Origin: Rubrivivax sp.
Lineage (GTDB): Bacteria; Pseudomonadota; Gammaproteobacteria; Burkholderiales; Burkholderiaceae_C
DNA length: 47,328 nucleotides
Direction of reading: 5' to 3'
Assembly (NCBI GenBank): GCA_030653505.1
Contig: JAURZK010000192.1
Location: 1 to 47,328, forward strand
Below the pieces are notes generated by a model that did no database searches, was not told the DNA's origin, and saw only the letters and a program-made list of their open reading frames with translations. This document shows, piece by piece, positions 34,359 to 41,092 of the stretch (positions are counted from its first letter, which is position 1; the number at the start of each line of letters is the position of its first letter). A program made the translations under genes and the position numbers.

Positions 34359-35006
34359 TCAGGACCCCTTGCCATCATCGGGTTTCTGGTCATGCAGCGT
34401 CAGCGGCATGCGCTGGTAGTTGCCACGTTCGGCCTTGGCCGCGAGTTCCTCGATGAGCAACTCCTCGGCGCTCTTCTCGTGTTCGACGCTGTAGGGCTCG
34501 GCGCGCTCGCCGCGGAGGAAGGCCACACGCTTGATGAGTTCGGACACCGACTGCGTCGCGAGGATGCCGAAGCCGACCGGGATCAGCAGCAACGCCGGCC
34601 AGCGGATCAGTCCACCGGCGTTCTGGCTCATCTCGCCCGAGACCCAGGCGCGTTCGAAAACCGGCCACGACAGGGCGACGAGGATGACGCACAGGGGGAT
34701 CGTGAACACCAGCATGCCGATGATGTCGATGATGCTGTTGGTGCGCTTGCTGAGCCGGGAGGCGACGACGTCGATGCGCACGTGGGCGTTGCGCAGCCAC
34801 ACGTAGCCCGAGCCGAGCATGAACACGGCGGCGAACAGGTACCACTGGATCTCGAGGAAGGCATTCGAGCCGATGTCGAAGGCCTTGCGCATGACGGCGT
34901 TGCCGGCGCTGATGAGCACCGCGGCGAGCACCAGCCACATCACGACCTTGCCTATCCATTCGTTGACCGCGTCGATCAGACGCGACAACTTCAACAGCCC
35001 ACCCAT
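34359..35006 (-). CDS. dctQ: TRAP transporter small permease DctQ
   Basis: The 215-residue membrane protein has four predicted transmembrane segments (about 15-40, 50-70, 90-115 and 130-155) and the DctQ-like patterns VMWLVLAAVLISAGNAVMRK, FLEIQWYLFAAVFMLG, LRNAHVRIDVVASRLS and PALLLIPVGFGILATQ. DctQ proteins assist the large subunit in the inner membrane. Its stop is directly followed by the dctM ATG. After the last membrane helix there is a 55-residue hydrophilic cytoplasmic tail, longer than usual. Upstream, GGGAGAGG provides a Shine-Dalgarno and TAGAAT a candidate -10 box. Confidence 0.9.
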   Translation of the reverse strand: MGGLLKLSRLIDAVNEWIGKVVMWLVLAAVLISAGNAVMRKAFDIGSNAFLEIQWYLFAAVFMLGSGYVWLRNAHVRIDVVASRLSKRTNSIIDIIGMLVFTIPLCVILVALSWPVFERAWVSGEMSQNAGGLIRWPALLLIPVGFGILATQSVSELIKRVAFLRGERAEPYSVEHEKSAEELLIEELAAKAERGNYQRMPLTLHDQKPDDGKGS

Positions 35007-35036
35007 GGTGCCTCTCCCGGTTCGACGCCCGCGCGA

Positions 35037-35042
35037 ATTCTA
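35037..35042 (-). promoter_or_regulatory. Candidate -10 box for the dctQM operon
   Basis: TAGAAT on the minus strand lies 30 bases upstream of the dctQ start, with a Shine-Dalgarno (GGGAGAGG) in between. A -35 match at 17 bases is poor. The position fits the start of the dctQM transcript. Confidence 0.4.
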
Positions 35043-35093
35043 GACAGCGCGGTGTCGGCGGCAGGTTCTGTAAACCCGCTTCGGAAGGCTTCT

Positions 35094-35441
35094 CTAGAGC
35101 GCCTGCGCGGCCATGTACAGGCGCGTGGACCGCGCGCCGGAGCGGCAGAACACCAACAGCGGCCGCGGCAGCTCTTCGAGCAGGCGCGCGAACTCGGCGA
35201 TCTGCTGCGGCGACTGCCAGCCGCCGTCGACGGGCAGGTGGCGGTATTCCAGGCCGGCAGCGCGCGCCGCAGCCTCGATCTCGGCACTGGTGGGCTGGTC
35301 GGGCCCGTGCTCGAAGTCGGGACGGTTGTTGACCACGCTGCGGAAGCCTGCGTCGGCGGCGGCGGCCATGACGTCGGGCGTCAGTTGCGGGGCGACGCAG
35401 ACATCGTCGGCAATGGCACGGATGGGCAGGTGGTGGGTCAT
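35094..35441 (-). CDS. TIGR01244 family phosphatase/sulfur transferase-like protein
   Basis: This 115-residue single-domain protein of the dual-specificity-phosphatase fold has the P-loop signature CRSGARS (C-x5-R) near residues 98-104. It also shows the family pattern VAPQLTPDVMAAAADAGFRSVVNNRPDFE and a HLPV region. TIGR01244/DUF442 domains are related to the phosphatase domain of beta-lactamase-like sulfide-metabolising proteins; function is not established. Here it is free-standing. Start at 35441 (MTHHLPIRAI). It follows yqeY by 4 bases on the same strand and is likely co-transcribed. Confidence 0.83.
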   Translation of the reverse strand: MTHHLPIRAIADDVCVAPQLTPDVMAAAADAGFRSVVNNRPDFEHGPDQPTSAEIEAAARAAGLEYRHLPVDGGWQSPQQIAEFARLLEELPRPLLVFCRSGARSTRLYMAAQAL

Positions 35442-35445
35442 GGCA

Positions 35446-35892
35446 CTACTTTGCCAGGGCCTGCTTGACGGCGCCGGACACCAGGCCCATCTCGGCACGG
35501 CCGCCCAGGCGCGCCTTGGCCGCGGCCATGACGCGGCCCATGTCGCCCGGGCCGCTGGCCGCCAGTTCGGTCACCAGCGCCGCGACCTCGGCGGCCACCT
35601 CGGCGGCCGACAGGCGCTGCGGCAGGTAGGCCTGGAGCACCTTCAGTTCGGCCTCTTCCTTGGCCACCAGGTCGGCGCGGCCGCCCTGTGCGAAGGCGGT
35701 GATCGAGTCCTTGCGCTGCTTGACGAGCTTGTCGACGATGGCCACCACCGCGGCGTCGTCGAGCACGATGCGCTCGTCGACCTCGCGCTGCTTCAGCGCC
35801 GCCAGCAGGCCGCGGATGGCGAGCAGCCGCTCGGCGTCCTTGGCGCGCATGGCGACCTTCATGTCTTCGGTGATGCGGTCTTTCAGGCTCAT
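35446..35892 (-). CDS. yqeY: GatB/YqeY domain protein
   Basis: YqeY (148 residues) resembles the helical C-terminal tail domain of GatB, the tRNA-amidotransferase subunit. Characteristic segments are LKDRITEDMKVAMRAKDAERL at the N-terminus, the QRKDSI helix and YLPQRLSAAEVAAEV, and the C-terminal GDMGRVMAAAKARLGGRA. A tRNA-related role is inferred from the family; no catalytic motif exists. It follows rpsU on the same strand with a hairpin in the 73-base gap. Confidence 0.92.
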   Translation of the reverse strand: MSLKDRITEDMKVAMRAKDAERLLAIRGLLAALKQREVDERIVLDDAAVVAIVDKLVKQRKDSITAFAQGGRADLVAKEEAELKVLQAYLPQRLSAAEVAAEVAALVTELAASGPGDMGRVMAAAKARLGGRAEMGLVSGAVKQALAK

Positions 35893-35913
35893 GGCGGGGC
35901 TCCGTAATGAAAG

Positions 35914-35942
35914 AAGCCCGCTGCGGCGTCCCGCGCGGGCTT
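35914..35942 (-). terminator. Hairpin between rpsU and yqeY, possible attenuator
   Basis: On the minus strand AAGCCCGC...GCGGGCTT form an 8-bp stem around a 13-base loop and are followed by CTTTCATT. The T-run is imperfect, so partial termination is likely: it would make rpsU mRNA more abundant than the downstream yqeY message. Confidence 0.55.
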
Positions 35943-35965
35943 GTTTCAGCGTGATCGGGTGAAGA

Positions 35966-36178
35966 TCAGTACAGCTTCTTGGGCAACTGCATGCTGCGCA
36001 CGCGCTTGAAGTGGCGCTTGACGGCCGCGGCCTTCTTGCGCTTGCGCTCGGCGGTGGGCTTCTCGTAGAACTCGCGTGCGCGCAGTTCGGTCAGCAGGCC
36101 GATTTTTTCGATGGTGCGCTTGAAGCGACGCAGGGCGACGTCGAACGGCTCGTTCTCTTTGACGCGGATGGTGGTCAT
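35966..36178 (-). CDS. rpsU: 30S ribosomal protein S21
   Basis: S21 is a small, basic protein of the 30S head/platform region involved in initiation. The product (70 residues) shows the canonical N-terminus [21 protein letters not shown] and the basic C-terminal region with [15 protein letters not shown]. Length and composition are normal. A consensus TATAAT about 150 bases upstream probably drives the gene. yqeY follows, but dnaG and rpoD, which follow rpsU in many proteobacteria, are absent here. Confidence 0.97.
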   Translation of the reverse strand: MTTIRVKENEPFDVALRRFKRTIEKIGLLTELRAREFYEKPTAERKRKKAAAVKRHFKRVRSMQLPKKLY

Positions 36179-36323
36179 GTAGTCAGGAATCCCGAAGGTT
36201 TGCGCTCGGTGTCTGCCGGGGGGGCTCTCGATGGGGTCTCGAGGGGCCATGTTCCGGAACGGCCCTGCAAGATCAGGGTGGCCCGTCGGCAGATCGACAC
36301 GCTGGTTTGCCAGCAAAGCCCGA

Positions 36324-36354
36324 CATTATAGACCGCGTTTGGTCGCCGGCATCA
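36324..36354 (-). promoter_or_regulatory. Sigma-70 type promoter for rpsU
   Basis: On the minus strand TATAAT (36324-36329) is a perfect -10. TTGATG (36349-36354) is a fair -35, with a 19-base spacer, longer than the ideal 17. It is about 145 bases before the rpsU ATG. Confidence 0.7.
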
Positions 36355-36491
36355 AGCGCGGTCACCCGGTGCGCCACGGCGCCTGTGGGCTCGGCACCAC
36401 GGCGATGCGGCACGCCAGCCTGCAACGCCCGGCGCACCCCTCAATTGCGCGCTTTCGTTCGTCAAACTAGGGACCAGAATGCCGCGGACGC

Positions 36492-36520
36492 TTGATATGA
36501 CTCCCACGCACCACCAACAT
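36492..36520 (+). promoter_or_regulatory. Candidate promoter for the degenerate GGDEF gene
   Basis: TTGATA (36492-36497) and CAACAT (36515-36520) are separated by 17 bases. The -10 keeps the A2, A5 and T6 that matter most. The start codon is at 36585, giving a leader of about 58 bases. Confidence 0.4.
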
Positions 36521-36584
36521 TGGGCACCGGCTGCAATTTGGTGCATTCACCGGGCCTTTCCGCGGGGGGCGCTCGCGATCCGAG

Positions 36585-37601
36585 ATGAGCACGATGCTTG
36601 ACGAGCCCCCGTTGACACCGCTGGTGCAGGCTGCCCTGCAGCCGGTGCTTGCCGCGTTGCTGCAGCCCGTGCTGCAGCGTCACGGCGAGATGCTGGCGGT
36701 CAAGGACCTGCGCAGCGGCCGCTACGTGTACGCCAGCGAAGCCATGGGCGGCTTCCTGCAGCGCGCCGCGGCCGAGGTGCTGGACCACACCGATGCCGAA
36801 CTGTTCGAGCCTGCCGTGGCCACCGTGCTGCGTGCCGCCGAGCAGACCGCCGTCGCGCACGGCGGGCCGCTGACCAGCGAACACCGGTTCGAGCAGGGCG
36901 GCAGCCGGCGCGAGTTCTCGGTGCTGCGCTGGGCGACACCGCCCGACGCCGGCGGTGCACGCTGGCTGTGCAGCGTGTGGCGCGACCTCGCCCCCGAGCG
37001 CCAGCGCGAGGCGCAGTTGCGCGCCGCGCTCGAGCAGATCGAGCAGCAGCAGCGCGCCAATGAACTGCTGCAGCGTGAACTGGCCGACCAGGCGCTTCGC
37101 GACCCGGCCTCGGGCCTGCACCGCCGCGCGCAATTCGAGGACCAGCTGCGCCGCGAGGTCGACCTGTCGATGCGCGAACATCGCGAGTTCGCCATCGTCT
37201 TCGTCGAGATCGACACGCTGTCGCCCAAGGTGCTGGCCCTGGGTGTGGCGGGCGAACAGCGGGTGCTCGAGGCCGTCGGCCGCCTGTTGCGCGGCGGCAC
37301 GCGGGCCATGGACGCTGCCTGCCGCTACGACGAACACCGTTTCGCCGTGCTGCTATCGGGCGTCGGGCTGGCCACCGCGCACGCGCGCATGGAAGGCCTG
37401 CGCCGCAAGTGCGCGACGCAGATCGTCGTGCACGACGGGCAGGAGCTGGGCTTCACGGTGGCCATGGGTGTGGCCAGCTTCCCGCACACCGCGCAGACGC
37501 ACGAAGCGCTGGTGGGCGCCTGCGATGCCGCGCTGGCCGAGGCGCGACGCCGCGGCGGCAACCACGTCACGCTGGCAGCGATCCGCTTCGAGGCGACCTG
37601 A
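36585..37601 (+). CDS. PAS-like sensor with degenerate GGDEF domain
   Basis: The product (338 residues) has no membrane helix. Residues about 30-140 look like a PAS domain (VKDLRSGRYVYASEAMGGFL to WLCSVWRDL). A coiled-coil linker rich in Gln, Glu and Arg (139-170) is followed by a GGDEF-fold region beginning DPASGLHRRAQFE. The signature is lost: where GGDEF should be the sequence reads DEHRF (249-253), and the GH...GD motif of the active site is also gone (LGVAGEQRVLE). Diguanylate cyclase activity is therefore not expected; a binding or regulatory role is possible. Start ATG 36585 or 36594. No neighbouring EAL gene is present. Confidence 0.85.
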   Translation: MSTMLDEPPLTPLVQAALQPVLAALLQPVLQRHGEMLAVKDLRSGRYVYASEAMGGFLQRAAAEVLDHTDAELFEPAVATVLRAAEQTAVAHGGPLTSEHRFEQGGSRREFSVLRWATPPDAGGARWLCSVWRDLAPERQREAQLRAALEQIEQQQRANELLQRELADQALRDPASGLHRRAQFEDQLRREVDLSMREHREFAIVFVEIDTLSPKVLALGVAGEQRVLEAVGRLLRGGTRAMDAACRYDEHRFAVLLSGVGLATAHARMEGLRRKCATQIVVHDGQELGFTVAMGVASFPHTAQTHEALVGACDAALAEARRRGGNHVTLAAIRFEAT

Positions 37602-37620
37602 CGGTGCCGCGCAGCGGCCT

Positions 37621-38436
37621 TCAGCCGCTGAACGCCCGGTGCAGCATAGTGCCCGCCAGCGCCAGCAGCATCACCGCGAACAGCCGTTTGAGCAGTGCGA
37701 CATCGATGCGCTGCGCGGTGCGTGCGCCCCAGGGCGCCAGCATCACACTGGCCAGCGCCACGATGAGCAGCCCGGGCAGGTAGAGGTAGCCGACCGTGCC
37801 CGGCAGCGCCGGTGCCAGCCCGCGGCCACTGATCACGTAGCCGGCCGTGCTGGCCAGCGCGATGGGGAAACCCAAGGCGGCGCTGGTACCCACCGCGTGG
37901 CGCGGCGGCACGTTGCACCAGGTCATGAAGGGCACCGACAGGAAGGCGCCGCCGGCGCCGAGCAGGCCAGAAACGAAGCCCACGCCCGCGCCGACGCCGG
38001 CCTGGCCCCAGGGCCCGGGCAGCTGGCGGCCGGGGCGCGGCTTCCTGTCCAGCAGCATCTGCACCGCCGTGTAGCCGATGAAGGCCGCGAAAAGCAGCGC
38101 CAGGCCCTGGCCCTTGAGCATCGCAAAGGCGCCGGCGCCGGCCAGCAGCCCGCCGGCGACGATGCCCGGTGTCATGGCGCGGGCGATGGGCCAGCGCACG
38201 GCGCCCAGGCGGTGGTGCGCGCGCACGCTGGACAGCGACGTGAAGAGGATGGTGGCCATCGACGTGGCGATGGCCATCTTCACCGCCAGGCCGCTCTCGA
38301 CGCCACGCTGTGTGAAGATCAGCGTCATCACCGGCACCATCATCATGCCGCCGCCGATGCCCAGCAGCCCGGCCAGGAAGCCGACGACCGTGCCCAGGGC
38401 CAGCAGTTCGGCCACCAGCGTGAAATCGAGGTCCAA
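37621..38436 (-). CDS. TauE/SafE family sulfite/sulfonate exporter-like permease
   Basis: This 271-residue integral membrane protein has about eight hydrophobic segments and the TauE/SafE hallmarks FLAGLLGIGGGMMMVP in the N-terminal half and FVSGLLGAGGAFLSVP in the C-terminal half, which are repeat-related. Transport of sulfite, sulfoacetate or other organosulfur anions is inferred from the family; the substrate is not known here. There is no suitable ATG: a TTG at 38436 begins MDLDFTLVAELLALG two bases after the EVE-gene stop, and is my choice. It appears translationally coupled to the EVE gene. Confidence 0.82.
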   Translation of the reverse strand: MDLDFTLVAELLALGTVVGFLAGLLGIGGGMMMVPVMTLIFTQRGVESGLAVKMAIATSMATILFTSLSSVRAHHRLGAVRWPIARAMTPGIVAGGLLAGAGAFAMLKGQGLALLFAAFIGYTAVQMLLDRKPRPGRQLPGPWGQAGVGAGVGFVSGLLGAGGAFLSVPFMTWCNVPPRHAVGTSAALGFPIALASTAGYVISGRGLAPALPGTVGYLYLPGLLIVALASVMLAPWGARTAQRIDVALLKRLFAVMLLALAGTMLHRAFSG

Positions 38437-38438
38437 GT

Positions 38439-38903
38439 TCAGGCGTCCAGCAGGGCCAGCACGGCCTGCCACTCTTCGCGCGTGACGGGCGTGATCGAAA
38501 GGCGGTTGCCCCGTCGCAGCACCTGCATGCCGGCCAGCGCAGGCGTGGCCTTCATCTCGGCCAGGCTCAGCAGGCGCGTCTTGCGCAGCAGCGTGACGTC
38601 GCGCTGCAGCCAGCGCGGCGAGTCCGGCGTGGACTTGGGGTCGAAGTAGGGGCTTCGCGGGTCGAACTGCGTCGTGTCGGGCAGCGCCGGGCCGCTGATG
38701 CGCGCCAGGCCGGCGATGCCGGGCGCCGGGCACGACGAGTGGTAGAAGAGCACGCCGTCGCCGGGCTGCATGGCGTCGCGCAGGAAGTTGCGCGCCTGGT
38801 AGTTGCGCACGCCGGTCCAGGGCAGGGTCTGCTGCGGGGCCTGTGACAGGTGGTCTATCGAGGCCTCGTCGGGCTCGCTCTTCATCAGCCAGTAGCCGGG
38901 CAT
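38439..38903 (-). CDS. EVE domain-containing protein
   Basis: This 154-residue protein consists of one EVE domain, related to the PUA and YTH folds. Typical elements are YWLMKSEPDE at the N-terminus, WTGVRNYQARNFL, GDGVLFYHSSC and the later SLAEMK segment. EVE domains recognise modified bases in DNA or RNA; the ligand here is unknown. It lies two bases upstream of the TauE/SafE gene and downstream of the 6S RNA on the same strand. Confidence 0.9.
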   Translation of the reverse strand: MPGYWLMKSEPDEASIDHLSQAPQQTLPWTGVRNYQARNFLRDAMQPGDGVLFYHSSCPAPGIAGLARISGPALPDTTQFDPRSPYFDPKSTPDSPRWLQRDVTLLRKTRLLSLAEMKATPALAGMQVLRRGNRLSITPVTREEWQAVLALLDA

Positions 38904-38939
38904 GAACCAGTCCTGCGGGTGTGAAGAGAAGAAGAGGTG

Positions 38940-39116
38940 TCCGCCGCGTGCAGTGAACCGTGTGCCTGAACCTAAGGGGAGTTCAGGTGGGCGAGGTCAG
39001 CCAAGCATTGGGTTCATCTGACGCGAGACGATCACGCCTGCAAGGCGATGTTCCAAGCCCTTGGTCATAGACCATCGGCTCAAGGACATATTGGGCTCAC
39101 ACACACACGACGGACG
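38940..39116 (-). ncRNA. ssrS: 6S RNA
   Basis: About 177 bases on the minus strand between zapA and the EVE gene. It contains TCCTTGAGCCGATGG, close to the conserved CCCUGAGCCGAU segment of E. coli 6S RNA. The 5' GTGAGCC (39094-39100) pairs with the 3' GGTTCAC (38953-38959) as the closing stem. A hairpin CCTGAAC...GTTCAGG (38965-38987) corresponds to the 3'-bubble hairpin (CUUGAACC...) of the E. coli RNA, and GCCTTGCAGGC forms the apical hairpin. TAGAAT (39122-39127) just upstream is a fair -10. The position after zapA matches E. coli. Ends are approximate. 6S RNA sequesters sigma-70 RNA polymerase in stationary phase. Confidence 0.83.
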
Positions 39117-39161
39117 AAGTCATTCTAGACCTCGAAGCTGGCCCGGCGGGCATGCGGGACT

Positions 39162-39491
39162 TCACAGCAACTGGCCATCGTCGGCCAGCACCGCGTCGAC
39201 GCGGCGCAGCAGCGCATCGAGAGCGGCATCGCTTTCCGGCGTACCTTGCGCCGGGGTGGCTGGCGTGGCCGCCGCGGGTGGCGGCACCGCGCCCCGCTCT
39301 GCCAGCTGGTAGGCCAGGTTCAGCGCCGCCAGCACTGCGATGCGTTCACGCGCGCGCACCTTGCCCGAGTCGCGGATGGTGGTCATTTCCTTGTCGACGC
39401 TGGCCACCGCAGCGGTCAGCAGCGTCTCGCCGCCTTCCGGACAGCCCAGCATGTAGACCTGGCCGAGGATGGACACTTCGACCTGCTTCAT
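39162..39491 (-). CDS. zapA: Cell division protein ZapA
   Basis: ZapA is a small cytoplasmic protein that bundles FtsZ protofilaments at mid-cell. The product (109 residues) shows the ZapA globular part MKQVEVSILGQVYMLGCPEGGETLL and the coiled-coil with ARERIAVLAALNLAYQL. A Pro/Ala-rich insert (about 70-85) precedes the final helix. The ATG at 39491 overlaps the stop of the upstream gene as ATGA and is preferred over the ATG at 39497 two codons upstream. 6S RNA follows. Confidence 0.92.
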   Translation of the reverse strand: MKQVEVSILGQVYMLGCPEGGETLLTAAVASVDKEMTTIRDSGKVRARERIAVLAALNLAYQLAERGAVPPPAAATPATPAQGTPESDAALDALLRRVDAVLADDGQLL

Positions 39492-39724
39492 GTGCATTCA
39501 CCCGTTGTGCCGCGCTTCGTGCCGCTGGCCGGGGTTTCGGCGGGCAGGCGCTCGAGCAGCGCGTCGATCCGCGCACGCGCCGCGGCCAGGCGCGAACGCA
39601 GGCTGTCGCGTTCGGCGGTCACGGCCACGAGCTGCTGCTCGATGAGCGCACTGCTGCGCTTGAGCTCCTGGTGCCGCAGCACCAGGCGGTCCACGCGTTC
39701 GGCAAGGTCGTCCAGCTTGGCCAT
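39488..39724 (-). CDS. ZapB-like/TIGR02449 small coiled-coil protein
   Basis: The product (78 residues) is a single coiled-coil with heptad pattern (MAKLDDLAERVDRLVLRHQ then LRSRLAAARARIDALLERL) and a short basic/polar tail. This family is found directly upstream of zapA in many beta- and gammaproteobacteria and its members are annotated as cell division protein ZapB-like or TIGR02449; the role is inferred. The ATG at 39724 begins one base after the nth stop, and the stop overlaps zapA. Confidence 0.82.
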   Translation of the reverse strand: MAKLDDLAERVDRLVLRHQELKRSSALIEQQLVAVTAERDSLRSRLAAARARIDALLERLPAETPASGTKRGTTGECT

Positions 39725-39725
39725 G

Positions 39726-40388
39726 TCACCCCTTGTTCCCGGCGGCGATTGTAGGAGCGCCGAGCCGGCGGCCATGATCGCACCAGGCGCGCACGGCGCA
39801 GTCGCCGCAACGCGGTGAACGTGCGGTGCAGACGTAGCGGCCGTGCAGGATGAGCCAGTGGTGGGCATCGACGAGGTGGTTCGCCGGCACACGCTTCAAG
39901 AGGCCGACTTCCACCTCCAGCGGCGTGCGGCCGGGTGCCAGGCCGGTGCGGTTGCTGACGCGGAAGACATGCGTGTCGACCGCCATCGTCGGCTCGCCGA
40001 AGGCCACGTTCAGCACCACGTTGGCCGTCTTGCGGCCGACGCCGGGCAGGGCTTCCAGGGCCTGGCGCGAGCGGGGCACCTCGCCGCCGTGCTGCTCGAC
40101 GAGGATCCTGCAGGTAGCGACGAGGTTCTTCGCCTTGGTGCGGTACAGGCCGATGGTGCGGATGAGCTCGGTGACACGCTCGACGCCCAGCTCGAGCATC
40201 TTCTGCGGCGTCGGCGCGAGCGCGAACAGGCGCTTCGTGGCCTTGTTGACGCCGACGTCGGTGGCCTGGGCCGACAGCAGCACCGCCGCCAGCAGTTCGA
40301 ACACGCTGGTGTATTCCAGCTCGGTCTGTGGCCGTGGGTTGGCCGCAGCCAGCGTGGCGAAAAAGGCCTCGATGGACTCAGGCTTCAT
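39726..40388 (-). CDS. nth: Endonuclease III
   Basis: Nth is a base-excision repair DNA glycosylase/AP lyase for oxidised pyrimidines. The 220-residue protein has the helix-hairpin-helix LPGVGRKTA with catalytic K120, the catalytic D138 (AVDTH) and the [4Fe-4S] ligands C187, C194, C197 and C203 at the same residue numbers as in E. coli endonuclease III. The start at 40388 is therefore well supported; it overlaps the end of rsxB by 11 bases. Adjacency of rsx/rnf and nth is also found in E. coli. Confidence 0.97.
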   Translation of the reverse strand: MKPESIEAFFATLAAANPRPQTELEYTSVFELLAAVLLSAQATDVGVNKATKRLFALAPTPQKMLELGVERVTELIRTIGLYRTKAKNLVATCRILVEQHGGEVPRSRQALEALPGVGRKTANVVLNVAFGEPTMAVDTHVFRVSNRTGLAPGRTPLEVEVGLLKRVPANHLVDAHHWLILHGRYVCTARSPRCGDCAVRAWCDHGRRLGAPTIAAGNKG

Positions 40389-41085
40389 CGGCCACCTCGG
40401 GCGTGGTGGCAGGCGGCTTGGACGCGGCGGGGTTCGCGCGTGTCGCCGCACGCTGCAGCGCGGCCTCGATGACGGCACGCTTGGCAGCCAGGGTGTCGGG
40501 GTCGGTGAACTGGTTGTGCGCGGCCAGGTCGGCCAGCTTGTCGCGGGCCTTGGCAGCCAGGCGCTCGTCGTTCTCGCGCCTGTCGCGTTCCAGGCGTTCA
40601 CGGTGGAAGGCATAACGCTGGCGCGCCTCGTCGGCCTGCGCGGTGCTCCAGGCCTGCCAGCCCGTGCGCTCGGCGGTGACGGGCACGAGTGAGATGCAGT
40701 CCACCGGGCACACCGGGATGCACAACTCGCAGCCCGTGCACAGCGGGGGTATCACCGTGTGCATGAGCTTGGACGCACCGACGATGCAATCCACCGGGCA
40801 GGCCTTGATGCACAGCGTGCAGCCTATGCACCAGGCCTCGTCGATCACCGCCAGCTGGCGTGGGCCCTCAGCGCCCCGGCTGGCGTCCAGCGGCAACGCC
40901 GGCCGGGCGCTGATCGCAGCAAGGCGAGCGATGCCCTCGGCACCGCCAGGCGGACAGCGGTTCACGTCGGCTTCGCCCGCGGCCATCGCTTCGGCGTAGC
41001 CGCGGCAATCGGGGTAGCCGCAGCGGGTGCACTGCGTCTGCGGCAGTGCGGCGTCGAGCAGGTCGGCGAGCTTCGGGTGGGGCAC
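40378..41085 (-). CDS. rsxB: Electron transport complex subunit RsxB/RnfB-like ferredoxin
   Basis: The product (235 residues) has the RnfB cysteine set (C19, C22, C27, C44) for one [4Fe-4S] cluster and two ferredoxin-type motifs, CIGCTLCIKACPVDC and CTGCELCIPVCPVDC. The N-terminal membrane anchor of canonical RnfB is missing: the protein begins GTG-encoded MPHPKLADLLDAAL just before the first cluster. A long charged helical tail follows (about 140-235). None of the other rsx/rnf subunit genes is adjacent. The GTG at 41085 lies seven bases after the phaZ stop; GATAAT (41092-41097, minus) lies six bases upstream of it. Confidence 0.9.
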   Translation of the reverse strand: MPHPKLADLLDAALPQTQCTRCGYPDCRGYAEAMAAGEADVNRCPPGGAEGIARLAAISARPALPLDASRGAEGPRQLAVIDEAWCIGCTLCIKACPVDCIVGASKLMHTVIPPLCTGCELCIPVCPVDCISLVPVTAERTGWQAWSTAQADEARQRYAFHRERLERDRRENDERLAAKARDKLADLAAHNQFTDPDTLAAKRAVIEAALQRAATRANPAASKPPATTPEVADEA

Positions 41086-41092
41086 CCGCCGA

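Larger units (their letters stand above)
36179..36584. other. 406-base divergent intergenic region, rpsU / GGDEF gene
   Basis: It contains the rpsU promoter on the left side and a candidate promoter for the GGDEF-like gene on the right. The rpsU mRNA would have a leader of about 140 bases. I see no tRNA, small RNA or operator repeat in it; rpsU leader regulation is possible but not apparent from sequence. Confidence 0.5.

Noticed and set aside
39091..39112. CA dinucleotide repeat as a phase-variable element
   Set aside because: Only four to five units and located in the stem of the 6S RNA, not before a coding start.
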